DNA from: Bin5 sp965232575
GTDB lineage: Bacteria; Chloroflexota; Anaerolineae; Caldilineales; Caldilineaceae
DNA length: 64,000 nucleotides
Assembly (NCBI GenBank): GCA_965232575.1
Contig: CBDDPZ010000009.1
Span: 1,612,001 to 1,676,000 of the forward strand
Direction: 5' to 3'
The position numbers were made by a program, and so were the translations under genes. Position 1 is the stretch's first letter, and each line of letters opens with the position of its first letter. Below are positions 16,975 through 26,674 of the stretch, one piece after another. A model generated the notes under the pieces. That model saw nothing but the letters and a program-made list of their open reading frames with translations. It searched no databases and was not told the origin of the DNA.

Positions 16975-18129
16975 TTAGACATTCCCGACCAGTTCCTGAT
17001 AGAGCCCTTCGAGTTCGCTCACCGTGCGTTCGATTCGGAAGTGGGCTTCTACGCGAAGTCGACCTGCCCGGCCCATGCTCCGGGACAGTTCGGGTTCTCT
17101 CAGCAGTCGCGAGACGGATTCGGTCAGAGCAGCCACGTCGCCGGGGGCGACGAGAAGACCGGTCTCTTCGTGCAACACGATTTCCGGCAGGGCCCCGTGT
17201 CCGAATGCAACGACCGGTTTGCCCATGGCCATCGCTTCGATGTTGACCAGGCCGAACGGCTCGGGAGCGCCGGGATGGATGAATATGTCCATCGCCGCCA
17301 GCGCTGGACGCACATCCGCAAGCTGACCGGTCCAGTGCACGCGGTCGGCCAGTTCGGGTTGTGAGCCGAGGGCCAGCAGGCGCGCCTCGTAATCGTCCTG
17401 TACGCCAAAGGGGTCGCCGCCAACAATCAGGAAGCGGCACGCCGGCTGGCGCTCGCAAAGTTGGAGCGCCATCTGCAGAAATGTTTCCTGCCCCTTCCAC
17501 GGTCTCGTTCTTCCAATCATGCCAACGATGGGAGAATCGGGAGGAAATCCGGCCGACCTGCAGATAGAGATTTTGCGGGTGTCGAGAGCCAAATCAAAGT
17601 GAGAAAGGTCGATGCCATTGTGAAGAACTGTTGCCCGGTTGGAGCGGGGCAGGCGCTCGGCGACGGCGCGTGAATTGGTGACGACGCGGCTGGCCGTGCC
17701 GCAGAAAATGTACTTGCCCAGCCGGTCGGGCCATTTGACGGCCGGCTCGTCCTCCGAAAGCCAGAAGTCGCGCATGTGCCAGACCAGGGGAACTGACGCG
17801 AGACGGGCGGCCAGCGCCGCATAGGCCGTAGCACGCACTGTATTGCTGTGGATAAGCGCGGCGCCAACTTCGCGGGCCGTTCTCGAAATTCGGAGGGCCT
17901 GTTTCCACAGATCGAGCAGGCTGCGTGAGGAGCCGCGCAGCCGCGGCAGGGCTTGGACATGTACTGGAATCCCTGCCCCGGACGCTTCTTCCGCCAGCGT
18001 CCCTGGCGGCGCAATCAGATGGGGCTGCCATCGAGCGCGGTCCAGGAAGGCCATGAGCAGGAGCAGGCTGTGTTCGGCTCCACCCAGGGCGTCCGCGTGG
18101 TCCACGAAGAGTACGGGGCGTGGTGTCAT
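16975..18129 (-). CDS. Glycosyltransferase family 4 (GT4-3)
   Basis: A 384-residue GT-B protein opening with VLFVDHADALGGAEHSLLLL, where the GGAE loop is typical of GT4 enzymes. The donor half has GMIGRTRPWKGQETFL and the E-x7-E motif EPFGLVNIEAMAMGKPVVAF. Its start overlaps the stop of GT4-4 by 4 bases (ATGA), indicating translational coupling in one operon. Confidence 0.87.
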   Translation of the reverse strand: MTPRPVLFVDHADALGGAEHSLLLLMAFLDRARWQPHLIAPPGTLAEEASGAGIPVHVQALPRLRGSSRSLLDLWKQALRISRTAREVGAALIHSNTVRATAYAALAARLASVPLVWHMRDFWLSEDEPAVKWPDRLGKYIFCGTASRVVTNSRAVAERLPRSNRATVLHNGIDLSHFDLALDTRKISICRSAGFPPDSPIVGMIGRTRPWKGQETFLQMALQLCERQPACRFLIVGGDPFGVQDDYEARLLALGSQPELADRVHWTGQLADVRPALAAMDIFIHPGAPEPFGLVNIEAMAMGKPVVAFGHGALPEIVLHEETGLLVAPGDVAALTESVSRLLREPELSRSMGRAGRLRVEAHFRIERTVSELEGLYQELVGNV

Positions 18130-19298
18130 AGCGCGCTCTCTATGATGGATAGGAACTGCCTTCCAGCACGGTCCCAGTTCATCTCGCGCTCGACCCAGCG
18201 CCGGCCGGCGCTGCCCAGTCGTTGCCTCAACGCCAGATCATCAAGTAGGCGGGTAAGTGCCTGCGTCAGGGCAGGCGGGTCATCAGGAGGAACGAGGAGG
18301 CCGGTTTCGTTCTCGATTACCGCTTCGGAGGCGCCGCCGCTTCTTGCCGCGACAACGGGCAGGCCGCTGGCACTGGCTTCCAGGTATACGATGCCGAATC
18401 CCTCGGGCCCAGTTTCGCTATCAACCCTGGTTGGCAAAACAAATATTGACGCCTGTCGATAGAGTTCTGGCAAATGGGGAATATCCCCAGAAGACTTAGT
18501 GTGAGACGGTTCTCCTAAGAAACTGACCGCGTGATCAACTTTCAAGGTCCGGGCCAGTCGGCCCAATGTAGCGCGCTGTGGGCCATCTCCAGCGATCCAG
18601 TATTGTAACCGGGGGAAATTTTTCAGTAGGGCTGGGAGCGCGTTCAAAACGATGTCGAGTCCTTTACGGGGCACGAGTCGACTCACCGACAAAATGACCG
18701 GCGGCCCAGTGCGAGGTATTTCAGAAGGGGAGAATACATGGGGATTTGTCGCAGGATGGACGACCTCAAGGTTCGCAAGGCCTAGTGCATTCAGTCTCAG
18801 TGAGATGTTCTTGGATCCGACAACCAGCGGTTGGGCACAGGCCAGTAGACGGTTGAAAATTGGAGCATGCCAGCGGTGCTGGGCGACTTCATAGTCACTA
18901 CCGTGAGCGATGCCGATGAAGCGCCTCCTGGAAAGAATTGCCGCGGGCAAAAGCATCCTGGGATGTGCATGGCCCACAACGGTTATATGAGGGCGCAACG
19001 TTGCCAGTACCCTGGCATAGTGCCACGGCATCGATGAAGGCAAGGAGACAAGGGAAAAAGGCTCTTCTTGAAACAGAGAGGCGTCACCATGTGGAACCGC
19101 TACGGTTAAAGGGTAGTGGCGGCCAACGCGCCGGCTCAGTTCCAAGAGATACCTCTGCACACCTCCGGTACTCGGTGGAAAGTCCATTGTGAGCAGGGCG
19201 ACTCTGGCGCGCTTTCTCTGACGCAATAGGGATTCGTCGAACGTGCCGACAGGGTCAGCTTGAGGCGTATCGGACTGTTTCTTCAAAAAACGATTCAT
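18126..19298 (-). CDS. Glycosyltransferase family 4 (GT4-4)
   Basis: A 390-residue GT-B enzyme. After a charged 30-residue lead the conserved domain begins ARVALLTMDFPPSTGGVQRY. The donor half shows SVSRLVPRKGLDIVL and EGFGIVYLEASASGLPVV (E-x7-E). The ATG at 19298 lies 44 bases inside the upstream gene, so the N-terminal lead is uncertain; a later start is possible. Confidence 0.83.
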   Translation of the reverse strand: MNRFLKKQSDTPQADPVGTFDESLLRQRKRARVALLTMDFPPSTGGVQRYLLELSRRVGRHYPLTVAVPHGDASLFQEEPFSLVSLPSSMPWHYARVLATLRPHITVVGHAHPRMLLPAAILSRRRFIGIAHGSDYEVAQHRWHAPIFNRLLACAQPLVVGSKNISLRLNALGLANLEVVHPATNPHVFSPSEIPRTGPPVILSVSRLVPRKGLDIVLNALPALLKNFPRLQYWIAGDGPQRATLGRLARTLKVDHAVSFLGEPSHTKSSGDIPHLPELYRQASIFVLPTRVDSETGPEGFGIVYLEASASGLPVVAARSGGASEAVIENETGLLVPPDDPPALTQALTRLLDDLALRQRLGSAGRRWVEREMNWDRAGRQFLSIIESAL

Positions 19299-20328
19299 AG
19301 GAAGCTACAACCCGTGTCTGTTTGAAAACGGCGATGCGCTCCAGTCCTTGCTGCGCCAACCGCTGCCGTCGGGGGGTGTCCTGCAAGAGGGACAGCAGAG
19401 CCGCTCCTAACTCGGTTGGAGGGGCGAGAATGCCCCATCTGCCTTCCTCAAGCACCTCACGGGCCCCCGCGTTAGGTGTTGCTACAACGGGCGTGCCACA
19501 CGCCAGCGCTTCGATGTAAGGGACGCCAAAGCCTTCGTATGTACTGGGCAGGCAGAAAACCCAGGCACGACGGTATAGATCAGCCAGGGTCCGCTCGTCA
19601 GGGGTCGGAAAAAATACAACGCCTGGAGCTTGCACGTGCCGCTCGGCCACCATCCAAAGTTCAGCCTCAGGCAGGGCCGGTCGTATCTGCGACTGAAAGA
19701 GCTCCAATAGCATACGGCCCCGCTTGCGTCCAGACAGAGTGCCTACAAATAGGATGACAGGATGTCGGGGGCGGAGGTTGTTGTTCAGATTGGGCTCAGG
19801 GTGGAAAACCTGTAGATCCACAGAATTTGGAATCACGAGATCGATGCCCCATGCGTATCTCCGGGTATTGGCGCTTACGGCTACGACCTGGGTAGCCCTT
19901 GCCACCCCCAAGAGTTCGCCGGGGGTGATGGTCAGGTACCACAAACGCCTCTTCCAGGAAGTTGCAAATATCGCTTCAGCCAGGGCTGACCCGTGTAGCG
20001 TCCTCACTAGCGGAGGGCCGGGGCGCCGGATCATTGCGTTATTGCCATGGGCGTGGATGATATCGAAATCGCTGAAGTCTTGTGCACCGTAGCGCCTGGC
20101 AAGCTTCCAAAGCCAGAGCCACGCGTGCAGAGGGTTCGCAGGGCGGGCAGAGAACACTCTTTGCACCTGATAGCAAGCATCCAGCGGTCGTTCATCGGTA
20201 GTGAAGACGGTCAACTCGTGGCCGCGTTGGACAAGAGCATTGGCCAGCCTGTGCGCCGCGTAGGCGACGCCGCCGGTCTTCATACGGCTTGGCGAGGGCA
20301 GATGGGAGGACAGTACGGCGATCTTCAC
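19255..20328 (-). CDS. Glycosyltransferase family 4 (GT4-5)
   Basis: A 357-residue GT-B enzyme with KIAVLSSHLPSPSRMKTGG at the N-terminus, HAHGNNAM in the acceptor half and STYEGFGVPYIEALACGTPVV (E-x7-E) near residues 265-285. It overlaps GT4-4 by 44 bases. It is the most upstream gene of this subcluster before the HicBA/restriction block that separates it from the rest of the polysaccharide locus. Confidence 0.86.
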   Translation of the reverse strand: MKIAVLSSHLPSPSRMKTGGVAYAAHRLANALVQRGHELTVFTTDERPLDACYQVQRVFSARPANPLHAWLWLWKLARRYGAQDFSDFDIIHAHGNNAMIRRPGPPLVRTLHGSALAEAIFATSWKRRLWYLTITPGELLGVARATQVVAVSANTRRYAWGIDLVIPNSVDLQVFHPEPNLNNNLRPRHPVILFVGTLSGRKRGRMLLELFQSQIRPALPEAELWMVAERHVQAPGVVFFPTPDERTLADLYRRAWVFCLPSTYEGFGVPYIEALACGTPVVATPNAGAREVLEEGRWGILAPPTELGAALLSLLQDTPRRQRLAQQGLERIAVFKQTRVVASYESFFEETVRYASS

Positions 20329-20338
20329 TGTGTGTCAA

Positions 20339-20443
20339 CTACGTTCTTCTGCGCAGACCGGCCCGGTACCCCTGCCACAGGCTTCTGGGCAAAATGATAA
20401 CCCGCGCTGCTTGCTTCAGCAAGATGGCCCGCTTGATTATTCG
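20339..20443 (-). pseudogene. C-terminal fragment of a GT2 glycosyltransferase
   Basis: The minus strand encodes about 34 residues ending LWQGYRAGLRRRT and a stop, closely resembling the end of the intact GT2 protein at 24253-25155 (LWRGYWAGLRRRR; also AILLKQAA versus ILVKQAV). At DNA level 21 consecutive bases around TTCTTCTGCGCAGACCGG are identical at both sites. The upstream part of the gene is missing and replaced by element D and a terminator. It is best read as a remnant left when the intervening 3.9 kb arrived. Confidence 0.6.
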
Positions 20444-20487
20444 ACGTTCGCCAAGGGCCTGTTTGCGCCTCGCCAAGGGCCGAGGGC
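20441..20487. repeat. Palindromic element D, composite copy
   Basis: GACGTTCGCCAAGGGCC, TGTTTGCGCC and TCGCCAAGGGCCGAGG contain the complement of the CCCTTGGCGA core twice, once with the GCAAACAGG edge of elements A/B and once with the GTCGAATAA edge of element C. Confidence 0.6.
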
Positions 20488-20533
20488 AAAAAAACAAGAC
20501 CGCCAGCAACCCAACTGGCGGTCTTGTTTTTTT
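20488..20533 (-). terminator. Bidirectional rho-independent terminator
   Basis: A 13-base perfect stem (ACAAGACCGCCAG / CTGGCGGTCTTGT) is flanked by an A-run and a T-run, so it can act on both strands. It lies directly after the hicA stop at 20544. Confidence 0.85.
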
Positions 20534-20543
20534 CGTGTCTCAG

Positions 20544-20759
20544 CTACTCAAAATAGCTGCGGTCTAGACCGGAATGTCTAATAATGGTTCTCAGCGTTCC
20601 TACGGGTACTTCTGTCTCATCAGGCACGACCACCGTTATGGTAGTCATTCGACCGAATTCATCTCTAATGCGTTTTTGCATTACAATGTGGCTGCCTGAC
20701 TGCCTGTCTTTCTCAAAACCGTGTTCTCTGAGGATTTTGAGAATCTTGCGTGATGACAT
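20544..20759 (-). CDS. hicA: HicA-family toxin (mRNA interferase)
   Basis: A 71-residue protein from the preferred start MSSRKILKIL; an in-frame ATG at 20795 is also possible. It has the HicA double-stranded-RNA-binding-like fold: KILREHGFEKDRQSGSHIVM with the catalytic-type GSH, then a basic strand and TLRTIIRHSGL. HicA cleaves mRNA and is neutralised by HicB. It overlaps the end of hicB by 47 bases, so expression is coupled to the antitoxin, and is followed by a strong terminator. Confidence 0.85.
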   Translation of the reverse strand: MSSRKILKILREHGFEKDRQSGSHIVMQKRIRDEFGRMTTITVVVPDETEVPVGTLRTIIRHSGLDRSYFE

Positions 20760-21072
20760 CGGACCTAATCTGGGCATAAGCCAGAGTAACCTCACCTAAT
20801 GTTATGTAGGCTCTCTGATCAATGGGCGTGAACAGAACCTCCAGGTTTCGCTGACTTTCAGCAGGTGTATCTGATTCGAGACGGCTGAGATAGCTCATTA
20901 CCTCTGTGAAGGAAGCAGCCTCAAGAAACAATCGTATCGCTTCTTGAAGATTATCCTGCGCCTCCTTCAATGTCCTTCCCTGACTTGCTATCTCCAGGTC
21001 CTTGCATTCGGATACATACCAGTCATCCTCACGCCAAATCGAGCATTCGAGTTTCCACATCGTTGTTTCCAT
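20713..21072 (-). CDS. hicB: HicB-family antitoxin
   Basis: About 119 residues from METTMWKL. The partial RNase-H-like HicB fold is visible: WREDDWYVSECKDLEIASQG, then TLKEAQDNLQEAIRLFL. The frame is open to 21132, but the extra residues (SNDTKTQRQSERE) come from a short repeat resembling GACACAAAGACTC-type sequence, so the later start is chosen. It should bind and block the HicA toxin encoded next and may repress its own promoter. The unusually long overlap with hicA is odd. Confidence 0.8.
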   Translation of the reverse strand: METTMWKLECSIWREDDWYVSECKDLEIASQGRTLKEAQDNLQEAIRLFLEAASFTEVMSYLSRLESDTPAESQRNLEVLFTPIDQRAYITLGEVTLAYAQIRSDVITQDSQNPQRTRF

Positions 21073-21274
21073 CTCTCTCTCGCTTTGTCGTTGAGTCTTT
21101 GTGTCGTTGGAATATGAAAGCCTGTGATTCAAAGTCGCAGGCGCGGGCGGTCTACACGGGGGCGTGGTCCAGGACTTGAGGCCATGATTCGAAGAGTTAA
21201 TTCAGGAAGCGCAGCGGTGTATTCGTCCCGCTTTGCTCAGTAATCCTAAACCAAAACTTGCAATCTGTCAACGA

Positions 21275-21302
21275 CCCACGATCATGCTGATCATGGGTTT
21301 TT
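21275..21302 (+). terminator. Hairpin with T-run
   Basis: CCCACGATCA / TGATCATGGG with one mismatch, followed by TTTTT on the plus strand. No plus-strand gene ends here, so it may be a leftover of the inserted block. The rest of 21073-21365 shows nothing recognisable. Confidence 0.45.
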
Positions 21303-21365
21303 CGTGGCACGATTCGATATAATCCCCAAAAATAAGGCGCATCCAGACGGATGCGTTGTGTTCCG

Positions 21366-24224
21366 CTACGACCCGTCCTTCGCCAGATTCAGATCCAGCA
21401 GTTTCCCCAGGGCGTCCTCTTCGGAGATGTCTGCGTCCCAGCCGTAGGCGGCCGCGACCGCGGCATCCAGCGCGGCGTGGGCGTTTGCGAGCCACTGCGG
21501 ACGGGCGTTGTACAGGTTGGTGAGGGTGCGCTTTTTCAGTTCTTTCTCTGCCGCTGCGTCGCGGGGGACCGGGCGCTTGGGATAGCCCGGGACCGGCTCA
21601 TCCACCCATTCTACCCATTCGGGTGGGTTCAGCCAGCGGTCGCGCAGTTGCACGAGATGGCGGGCCGCGTCGGCGATGGCAATTGCGCGCGAGTCCTCCG
21701 CATAGTCGGTGGCGGGGATGTTTGGAGACAGGCCTTCCGGGAAAGGAAAGGTCTGGAAGGTCGTGGTTGGCGTGTAGCGGGGGCGATCCTCCAAACTAGT
21801 GCCCAGTCGAAGCGACCAGGATTCGTGGAAGCGGCTGTGGAGGATGCCGAAAGTTGTGTCGTCATCGCGGGCGATGACGACCAGTTGGCACTATCAGGGC
21901 AGACACGAGCGTCACACCAGACAAATAGCCTGTACTTGGCGACCCTCGGTGTGGCTATGTAGCGCGCAAGGCCATTCAAGAGCCTTCCACAAGTGTCCGG
22001 CCCTGGCGCCTCATGGCGCCACCAAATTCTCGCACGTTCTTGTTGCGACCTTGCTGTCGCGCTTCGGTTTAACTTTCTCCGCGACGTAGGCGAATGGCGC
22101 TTCGTAGAGAGCCGCGTCAATCTCGTCCATTGACGGAATAACCGAAATCGATAATCCACTTGCCCGCCGGAGCGCCGAGTCAAATCCATTCCGTTGACCC
22201 ACGGCTTTAGAACTTCGGAGTTGGGCCGTCCATTTGGATTTGCGGGCAAACTGAGCCATTCCCGCGCCAAGTCGCCCGGAATGTCAAACGCGACCATTCT
22301 TAATGTCACCCATGAATGCGATATTCTTGGTTGCGGGGCAACTTTGAACCGCTTTTGTAATGTCCGCTGTCCCAGCGGTCAGGTCAGCACTGATGCCGGA
22401 AACATTCCTTCCGTCAAGGATGAGTTCTGATATCCATCGTCCTTTCCAGCGAAACACACAAGCGAAACCCGAACTGCCGCACCATCCACTACCCACGGCT
22501 CATCCGACCAGGCATCATAGATCGCGCCGTGCTCGACGATCCGATCCAACACCGCCCGGTTGCGCCCGCCCCGGATTGAGTTGGTGGCGACGAGACCGGC
22601 GCGGTCGATACTGCCATCAGCCACAAGTCGCTGCGCTTTGTCGAACCAGTGGCAGACCAAATCGGCCTCGCCGTGAATGCGCGCGCCGTAAAGCCGCTGC
22701 AATGATTCCACATAGGCGCCGCCCAATGCGCTGCGCAGCAGCTTCCCTCCCAGGAAAGGCGGGTTGCCGATAACGACATCGGCTTTGGGCCAGTCGGGTT
22801 CGGCGCCGTCGGGGTTGAGGATGGCGTCGCGGCATTCGATGGTGTCCAGCGGGTCGAGGATGGGGTCGCGCGCGCCGCTGAAGCCGTTGCGACGCATCCA
22901 CTGGATTTCTCCGATCCAGACGGAGACGCGGGCGAGTTCGGCCGCGTAGGGGTTGATCTCGATGCCTTTCACATTGGCGGGACCGGTAGCCGGAAAGCCG
23001 CGCTGCAGGCCCATCGACTCGGCTTCGAGCTGGACGCGGTGCTCGAGGTCCTTGAGAGAGTGCAGGGCGAGATAGAGGAAGTTGCCCGAGCCGCAGGCAG
23101 GGTCGAGTACAGTGAAGGCGCGCAGCTTTGCGAGGAAGTCGCGCAGCGCGCTTTCAGCAAGGCCGCGCTGGCGGGTGCGGGCCGCGCCGGTTTTGGCCAC
23201 ATCTGACGCGCTCAAAGCGCAGCGCGATTTCGGCGCGAGCTTTTTCCCATTCCTTGAGCCAGGGGCGGATGACGACCGGTTCGATGATCTGCATGATCTT
23301 GTCGCGGTCGGTGTAGTGCGCGCCTAACTGCGAGCGCTTTTCCGGGTCCAGGCCGCGTTCGAAGAGGGCGCCAAGGATGGAGGGGTCGATCTCGCTCCAG
23401 TCGAGCGCGGCCGCTTCCAAGGTGGTCTCGATCTCGTCGCGATTGAGGGGCAGAGCGTCGTCGCTGTCGAAGAGGCCACCGTTGAACCAGGCGACGGCCT
23501 CGAAGCCGACGCGGCCGCCGGTTGCCATGGTCCCGAACAGGTCGCGGGCCATCGGTTCAAACTCATGTGGCTGGCGGCGGGCCTGTTCCAACATGCGGGT
23601 GAACATGTCGTTGGGCAGCAGGCCGACATCCTCGGCGAACATGCAGAAGACGAGGCGGTTGACGAAGTGGGCGACCTCCTGGGGGTCGTGGCCGCGCGTG
23701 CGGAGGGCTTGGGCCAGGGCGGCGAAGGCGGTGGCGGCGCGCTCGGTCAGGGCTTGGCGGCTCTCTCCGGGACGCAGCCGCTCCGGGTCGGACATGGCCC
23801 ATTTGAGCTTGTCGCGTATGGCGGCGTCGGCCAGATCGTCCAGTGTAAACTCATGAACCACGCTGACGCTGTTGGTCCAGTTTGTGTGGATGCGGAAGCG
23901 GGCCATGTCGGAGACGATCAGCAGGGGCGGGTTTTCCAGCGCGAGCGCGTACTGGCGCAGCTGGTTGAAGGCGGCGTCGAGGTCTTTGCGCTGGCCCTTG
24001 TATTCCCAGGCGAAGCAGTGGCGTTTCCAGACGTCGGCCCAGCCGCGGCCGCCGGTGTCTTTGCGCGCGCCGCGCTCGAAGCAGTAGCGCTGTCCGCTGG
24101 GGTCGTCTTCGGCGGGCGTGGGTTCTCCCAGCAGCCGGCACAGGTCGATGAAGTGCTCCTGCGCAGCGGAACGCTCGTTCAGCTCCGATGCCCGCCACTT
24201 GGCGATAAACTCTTGTGGATTCAC
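21366..24224 (-). pseudogene. MmeI-like (type IIL) restriction-modification gene broken by several frameshifts
   Basis: Fragments in successive frames together resemble one protein of about 900+ residues. At 24224-23205 lies an N-terminal nuclease-like domain (ADVWKRHCFAWEYKG, a D...ExK site) and a helical domain. At 23215-22420 lies the methyltransferase domain with motif I DPACGSGNF and motif IV GNPPF. Near 22300-22190 is a target-recognition start (DIPGDLAREW, LKPWVNGMDL). At about 21890-21366 is the C-terminal part (ARDDDTTFGILHSRFHESW, FPFPEGL). Frame changes fall near 23210, 22430, 22300, 22170-22000 and 21890. In working relatives one polypeptide both cuts and methylates DNA. Either a decayed gene or a run of sequencing errors; its intact neighbours favour decay. 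Confidence 0.8.
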
Positions 24225-24252
24225 TGTCGGCTCCTTCAGGACAGTAGATTGA

Positions 24253-25155
24253 TCATCTTCTTCTGCGCAGACCGGCCCAGTAACCGCGCCACAAACCGCG
24301 AAGCGAGGGGATGGTCCGTTCCGGATGTCTCTGGATAACGGCCTGCTTAACCAATATCCAGCCCAGCTCTCTTTTCAGGAACCAGGGCAGGTAGCGCTGC
24401 TGGAAATTCTTGGCGAAAAAGTAGGCGTTGTTGTGGTGGGATTCGAAGAAGTACTGTCCCTCGTCGTTGTCCCGACTGGCGCGCGAGCCGCCGGTCGGAT
24501 GGCCCAAATGCACGACAGCGGCGGCGGGGTCGTATGCGATCTGGTAGCCGCGGCGCAGAATGCGAAGGGAAAAGTCGGTCTCTTCACCGTTGGCGCGGCC
24601 AATGTATCCTTCATCAAAAAGGCCCACGTCGATTGCCAGTTGACGACGCACCGACATATTGCCGCCGCGCAGGCTGTCGGTAGTTCCCTTCGGCACTTCG
24701 AATTGCCAGTAGTCGCGCATCCTGCCGGTGGGCAAGATGACAAGGGGTCTGGGCTGCGGGGGCTGCCGTTTCTCTTCCACATATACGCCCCCTGTGGCCG
24801 CGCCGATTCCAGGCCCCTTAAGATTTTCCAAGTGCAGTTCGATCAGGTTTTCGGGCGGAATGATGTCATCGTCGCAGTAGAGGAGATAGCTGCCCCTGGC
24901 TATCTTCGCGCCAACGTTGCGCGCATGGGGCAGATTGGCTTTGGCGACGAAATGCCAGCGAAAACGGTCGGGATGCCGTTCCCGGCTGGCGCGTATGAAT
25001 TGCTCGGTTACAGTTTCGTGATCCCGAGTCTGGTCTATAACCAACAGCTCGTAATGCGGATATGAGAGTTCGAGAAGATACTGGATGGTTTCGCACAGGA
25101 CCCTTTCACGTTGATAGGTGGGAACAATAATCGACCAAAAGGGACTCTCAGACAT
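24253..25155 (-). CDS. Glycosyltransferase family 2
   Basis: A 300-residue GT-A protein: SIIVPTYQRERVL (residues 8-20), the metal-binding acidic motif CDDDI (about 94-98) and GEETDFSLRILRRGY (about 188-202), the catalytic-base region. It adds a sugar to a polysaccharide or lipid-linked precursor on the cytoplasmic side. It begins 3 bases after the flippase stop, so the two genes are in one operon. Its final 13 residues are echoed by the fragment at 20339-20443. Confidence 0.87.
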   Translation of the reverse strand: MSESPFWSIIVPTYQRERVLCETIQYLLELSYPHYELLVIDQTRDHETVTEQFIRASRERHPDRFRWHFVAKANLPHARNVGAKIARGSYLLYCDDDIIPPENLIELHLENLKGPGIGAATGGVYVEEKRQPPQPRPLVILPTGRMRDYWQFEVPKGTTDSLRGGNMSVRRQLAIDVGLFDEGYIGRANGEETDFSLRILRRGYQIAYDPAAAVVHLGHPTGGSRASRDNDEGQYFFESHHNNAYFFAKNFQQRYLPWFLKRELGWILVKQAVIQRHPERTIPSLRGLWRGYWAGLRRRR

Positions 25156-25158
25156 TGC

Positions 25159-26667
25159 TCAACTGCGTACGAGGAATTGAACAAGGCCCTGGTAGGCCGG
25201 CGCCAAGCTCTGCGGCAGATGTTGGCTAAGTCGGCTTAACAGTTCGTGATCTGAGGCTTCCAAAGCCGCGAACACTCTCAGCATTACCGGGTAGATGAGG
25301 AGCGCCGCGGCGACCGCAACCACAAGGCCGCCCAGCCACGTGCTGATGAGCCAGGCCGCGGCCGCGGCCGTCAGAGCCGCCAGGAAAACGCGGCCGAGTA
25401 TGCGGAAGGGCAAGGCGACTTGCAGGCGCCGAGCGGCATGAGCCATGCACACCACACTGGAAATCGTATGGCTGCCACTGGTGGCCAGCGCCGCCCCCGC
25501 TGCGCCGTAAACCGGGACAAGAAGCAGGGAAAGAATGATGTTGAAGAGCGCCATTACCGCATTCAGACGTACAATGAAGCGCTGCTCCTCCACACTGTAT
25601 AACATGGATACGCTTACTGAAGCAATGGAACCGGCGATGTTGCCGACGAAGAAAACTGCAAGTATCGGAGCCATGGACAGGAATTCAGGACCGTACAGGA
25701 GCGCAACTGACGAAGCGACCGCCGCTCCTCCCAGCCCGATTGGCATGGCAATTGCCGCTGCGAGTCGATTGGATGAAAGATAGATTCGATTGATCCGTTC
25801 GCGATCCTTCTGCCCTTGCAACGAGGAGAATGTAGGGAGAAGTGTCGCGGTGAAAATCGCGGGAATGGCCATTGACTTCACCGCCAAGTCAAAGGACTGA
25901 CTGTAGAAGGCGATATCAACATCCGTGGCGAAACGGCTCAAAAAGAAGATTCCGAATCGCTCGTAAGGCATGGCGCTGGTGGCGAAAATGAGTACGATAT
26001 CTCGACAATAACGAAGAATGCGGCGGAGTAGCTCAGGCGGGATACTGATTTGCAGGGCGCTTCGCACAGCGTAGTGGACCGGCAGTTTCCAACCGATAAG
26101 AGCAATTGTAATAATTCGCCGTGCGATGTAGACGAGTAGCAGCGTATAGATTCCAAATCCAAGCGACACGAGTGTAATGGCGGCGGCGGCAAAGACAAGC
26201 CCCCCAATCAGGCTGGCCTGACTGAAGATACGAAAGTCCAAAGCGCCCTTTGCCGCGGCCTGGAAAAAGACCTCCACTGTGACGAGCAGAACTGAAAAGG
26301 CAACAAGTGCAAGAGCGGCGGCATCGGCCGACGGGACAGCCCAGGCATAGACAAGCGCCAGTCCACCAACGATGGCGCCAAGCACCAGTTCTACCCGCAA
26401 GAGCCGGGCAAAAATGGCCGAGGCGATTTGCCGCTCCCCTTGACCAAGATACTCTGCCCCGAATTTCGTCATCGCTTGCGGCAGGCCAGGGGATGCGATC
26501 AGTGCGAGCAGACCTATCAGCCACAGCCAGTAGTTGTATTGGCCCAGCAGGGAAGCGCCCAGTACTCGGGCCAGTACGATGTTCGTGACCACACCCAGAA
26601 GGAGCCCGCCGACAGTGCCGAGCGCGCTCCAAAAAGTATTTCTGGCGATGGTCTGGTAGACAGTCAT
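25159..26667 (-). CDS. Wzx-type oligosaccharide flippase
   Basis: About 502 residues from MTVYQTIARN, with roughly 14 hydrophobic helices, a polysaccharide-biosynthesis (MOP/Wzx) transporter. It would turn lipid-linked repeat units across the membrane for the polysaccharide built by the neighbouring glycosyltransferases. The frame is open to 26706, but that extra part lies inside a dispersed repeat, so the ATG at 26667 is preferred. No Wzy polymerase was recognised nearby. Confidence 0.85.
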   Translation of the reverse strand: MTVYQTIARNTFWSALGTVGGLLLGVVTNIVLARVLGASLLGQYNYWLWLIGLLALIASPGLPQAMTKFGAEYLGQGERQIASAIFARLLRVELVLGAIVGGLALVYAWAVPSADAAALALVAFSVLLVTVEVFFQAAAKGALDFRIFSQASLIGGLVFAAAAITLVSLGFGIYTLLLVYIARRIITIALIGWKLPVHYAVRSALQISIPPELLRRILRYCRDIVLIFATSAMPYERFGIFFLSRFATDVDIAFYSQSFDLAVKSMAIPAIFTATLLPTFSSLQGQKDRERINRIYLSSNRLAAAIAMPIGLGGAAVASSVALLYGPEFLSMAPILAVFFVGNIAGSIASVSVSMLYSVEEQRFIVRLNAVMALFNIILSLLLVPVYGAAGAALATSGSHTISSVVCMAHAARRLQVALPFRILGRVFLAALTAAAAAWLISTWLGGLVVAVAAALLIYPVMLRVFAALEASDHELLSRLSQHLPQSLAPAYQGLVQFLVRS

Positions 26668-26674
26668 GGTGTTC

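Noticed and set aside
21100..21200. tRNA-like stretch near the first hicB gene
   Set aside because: No cloverleaf with a proper anticodon arm and TTCRA loop could be drawn.
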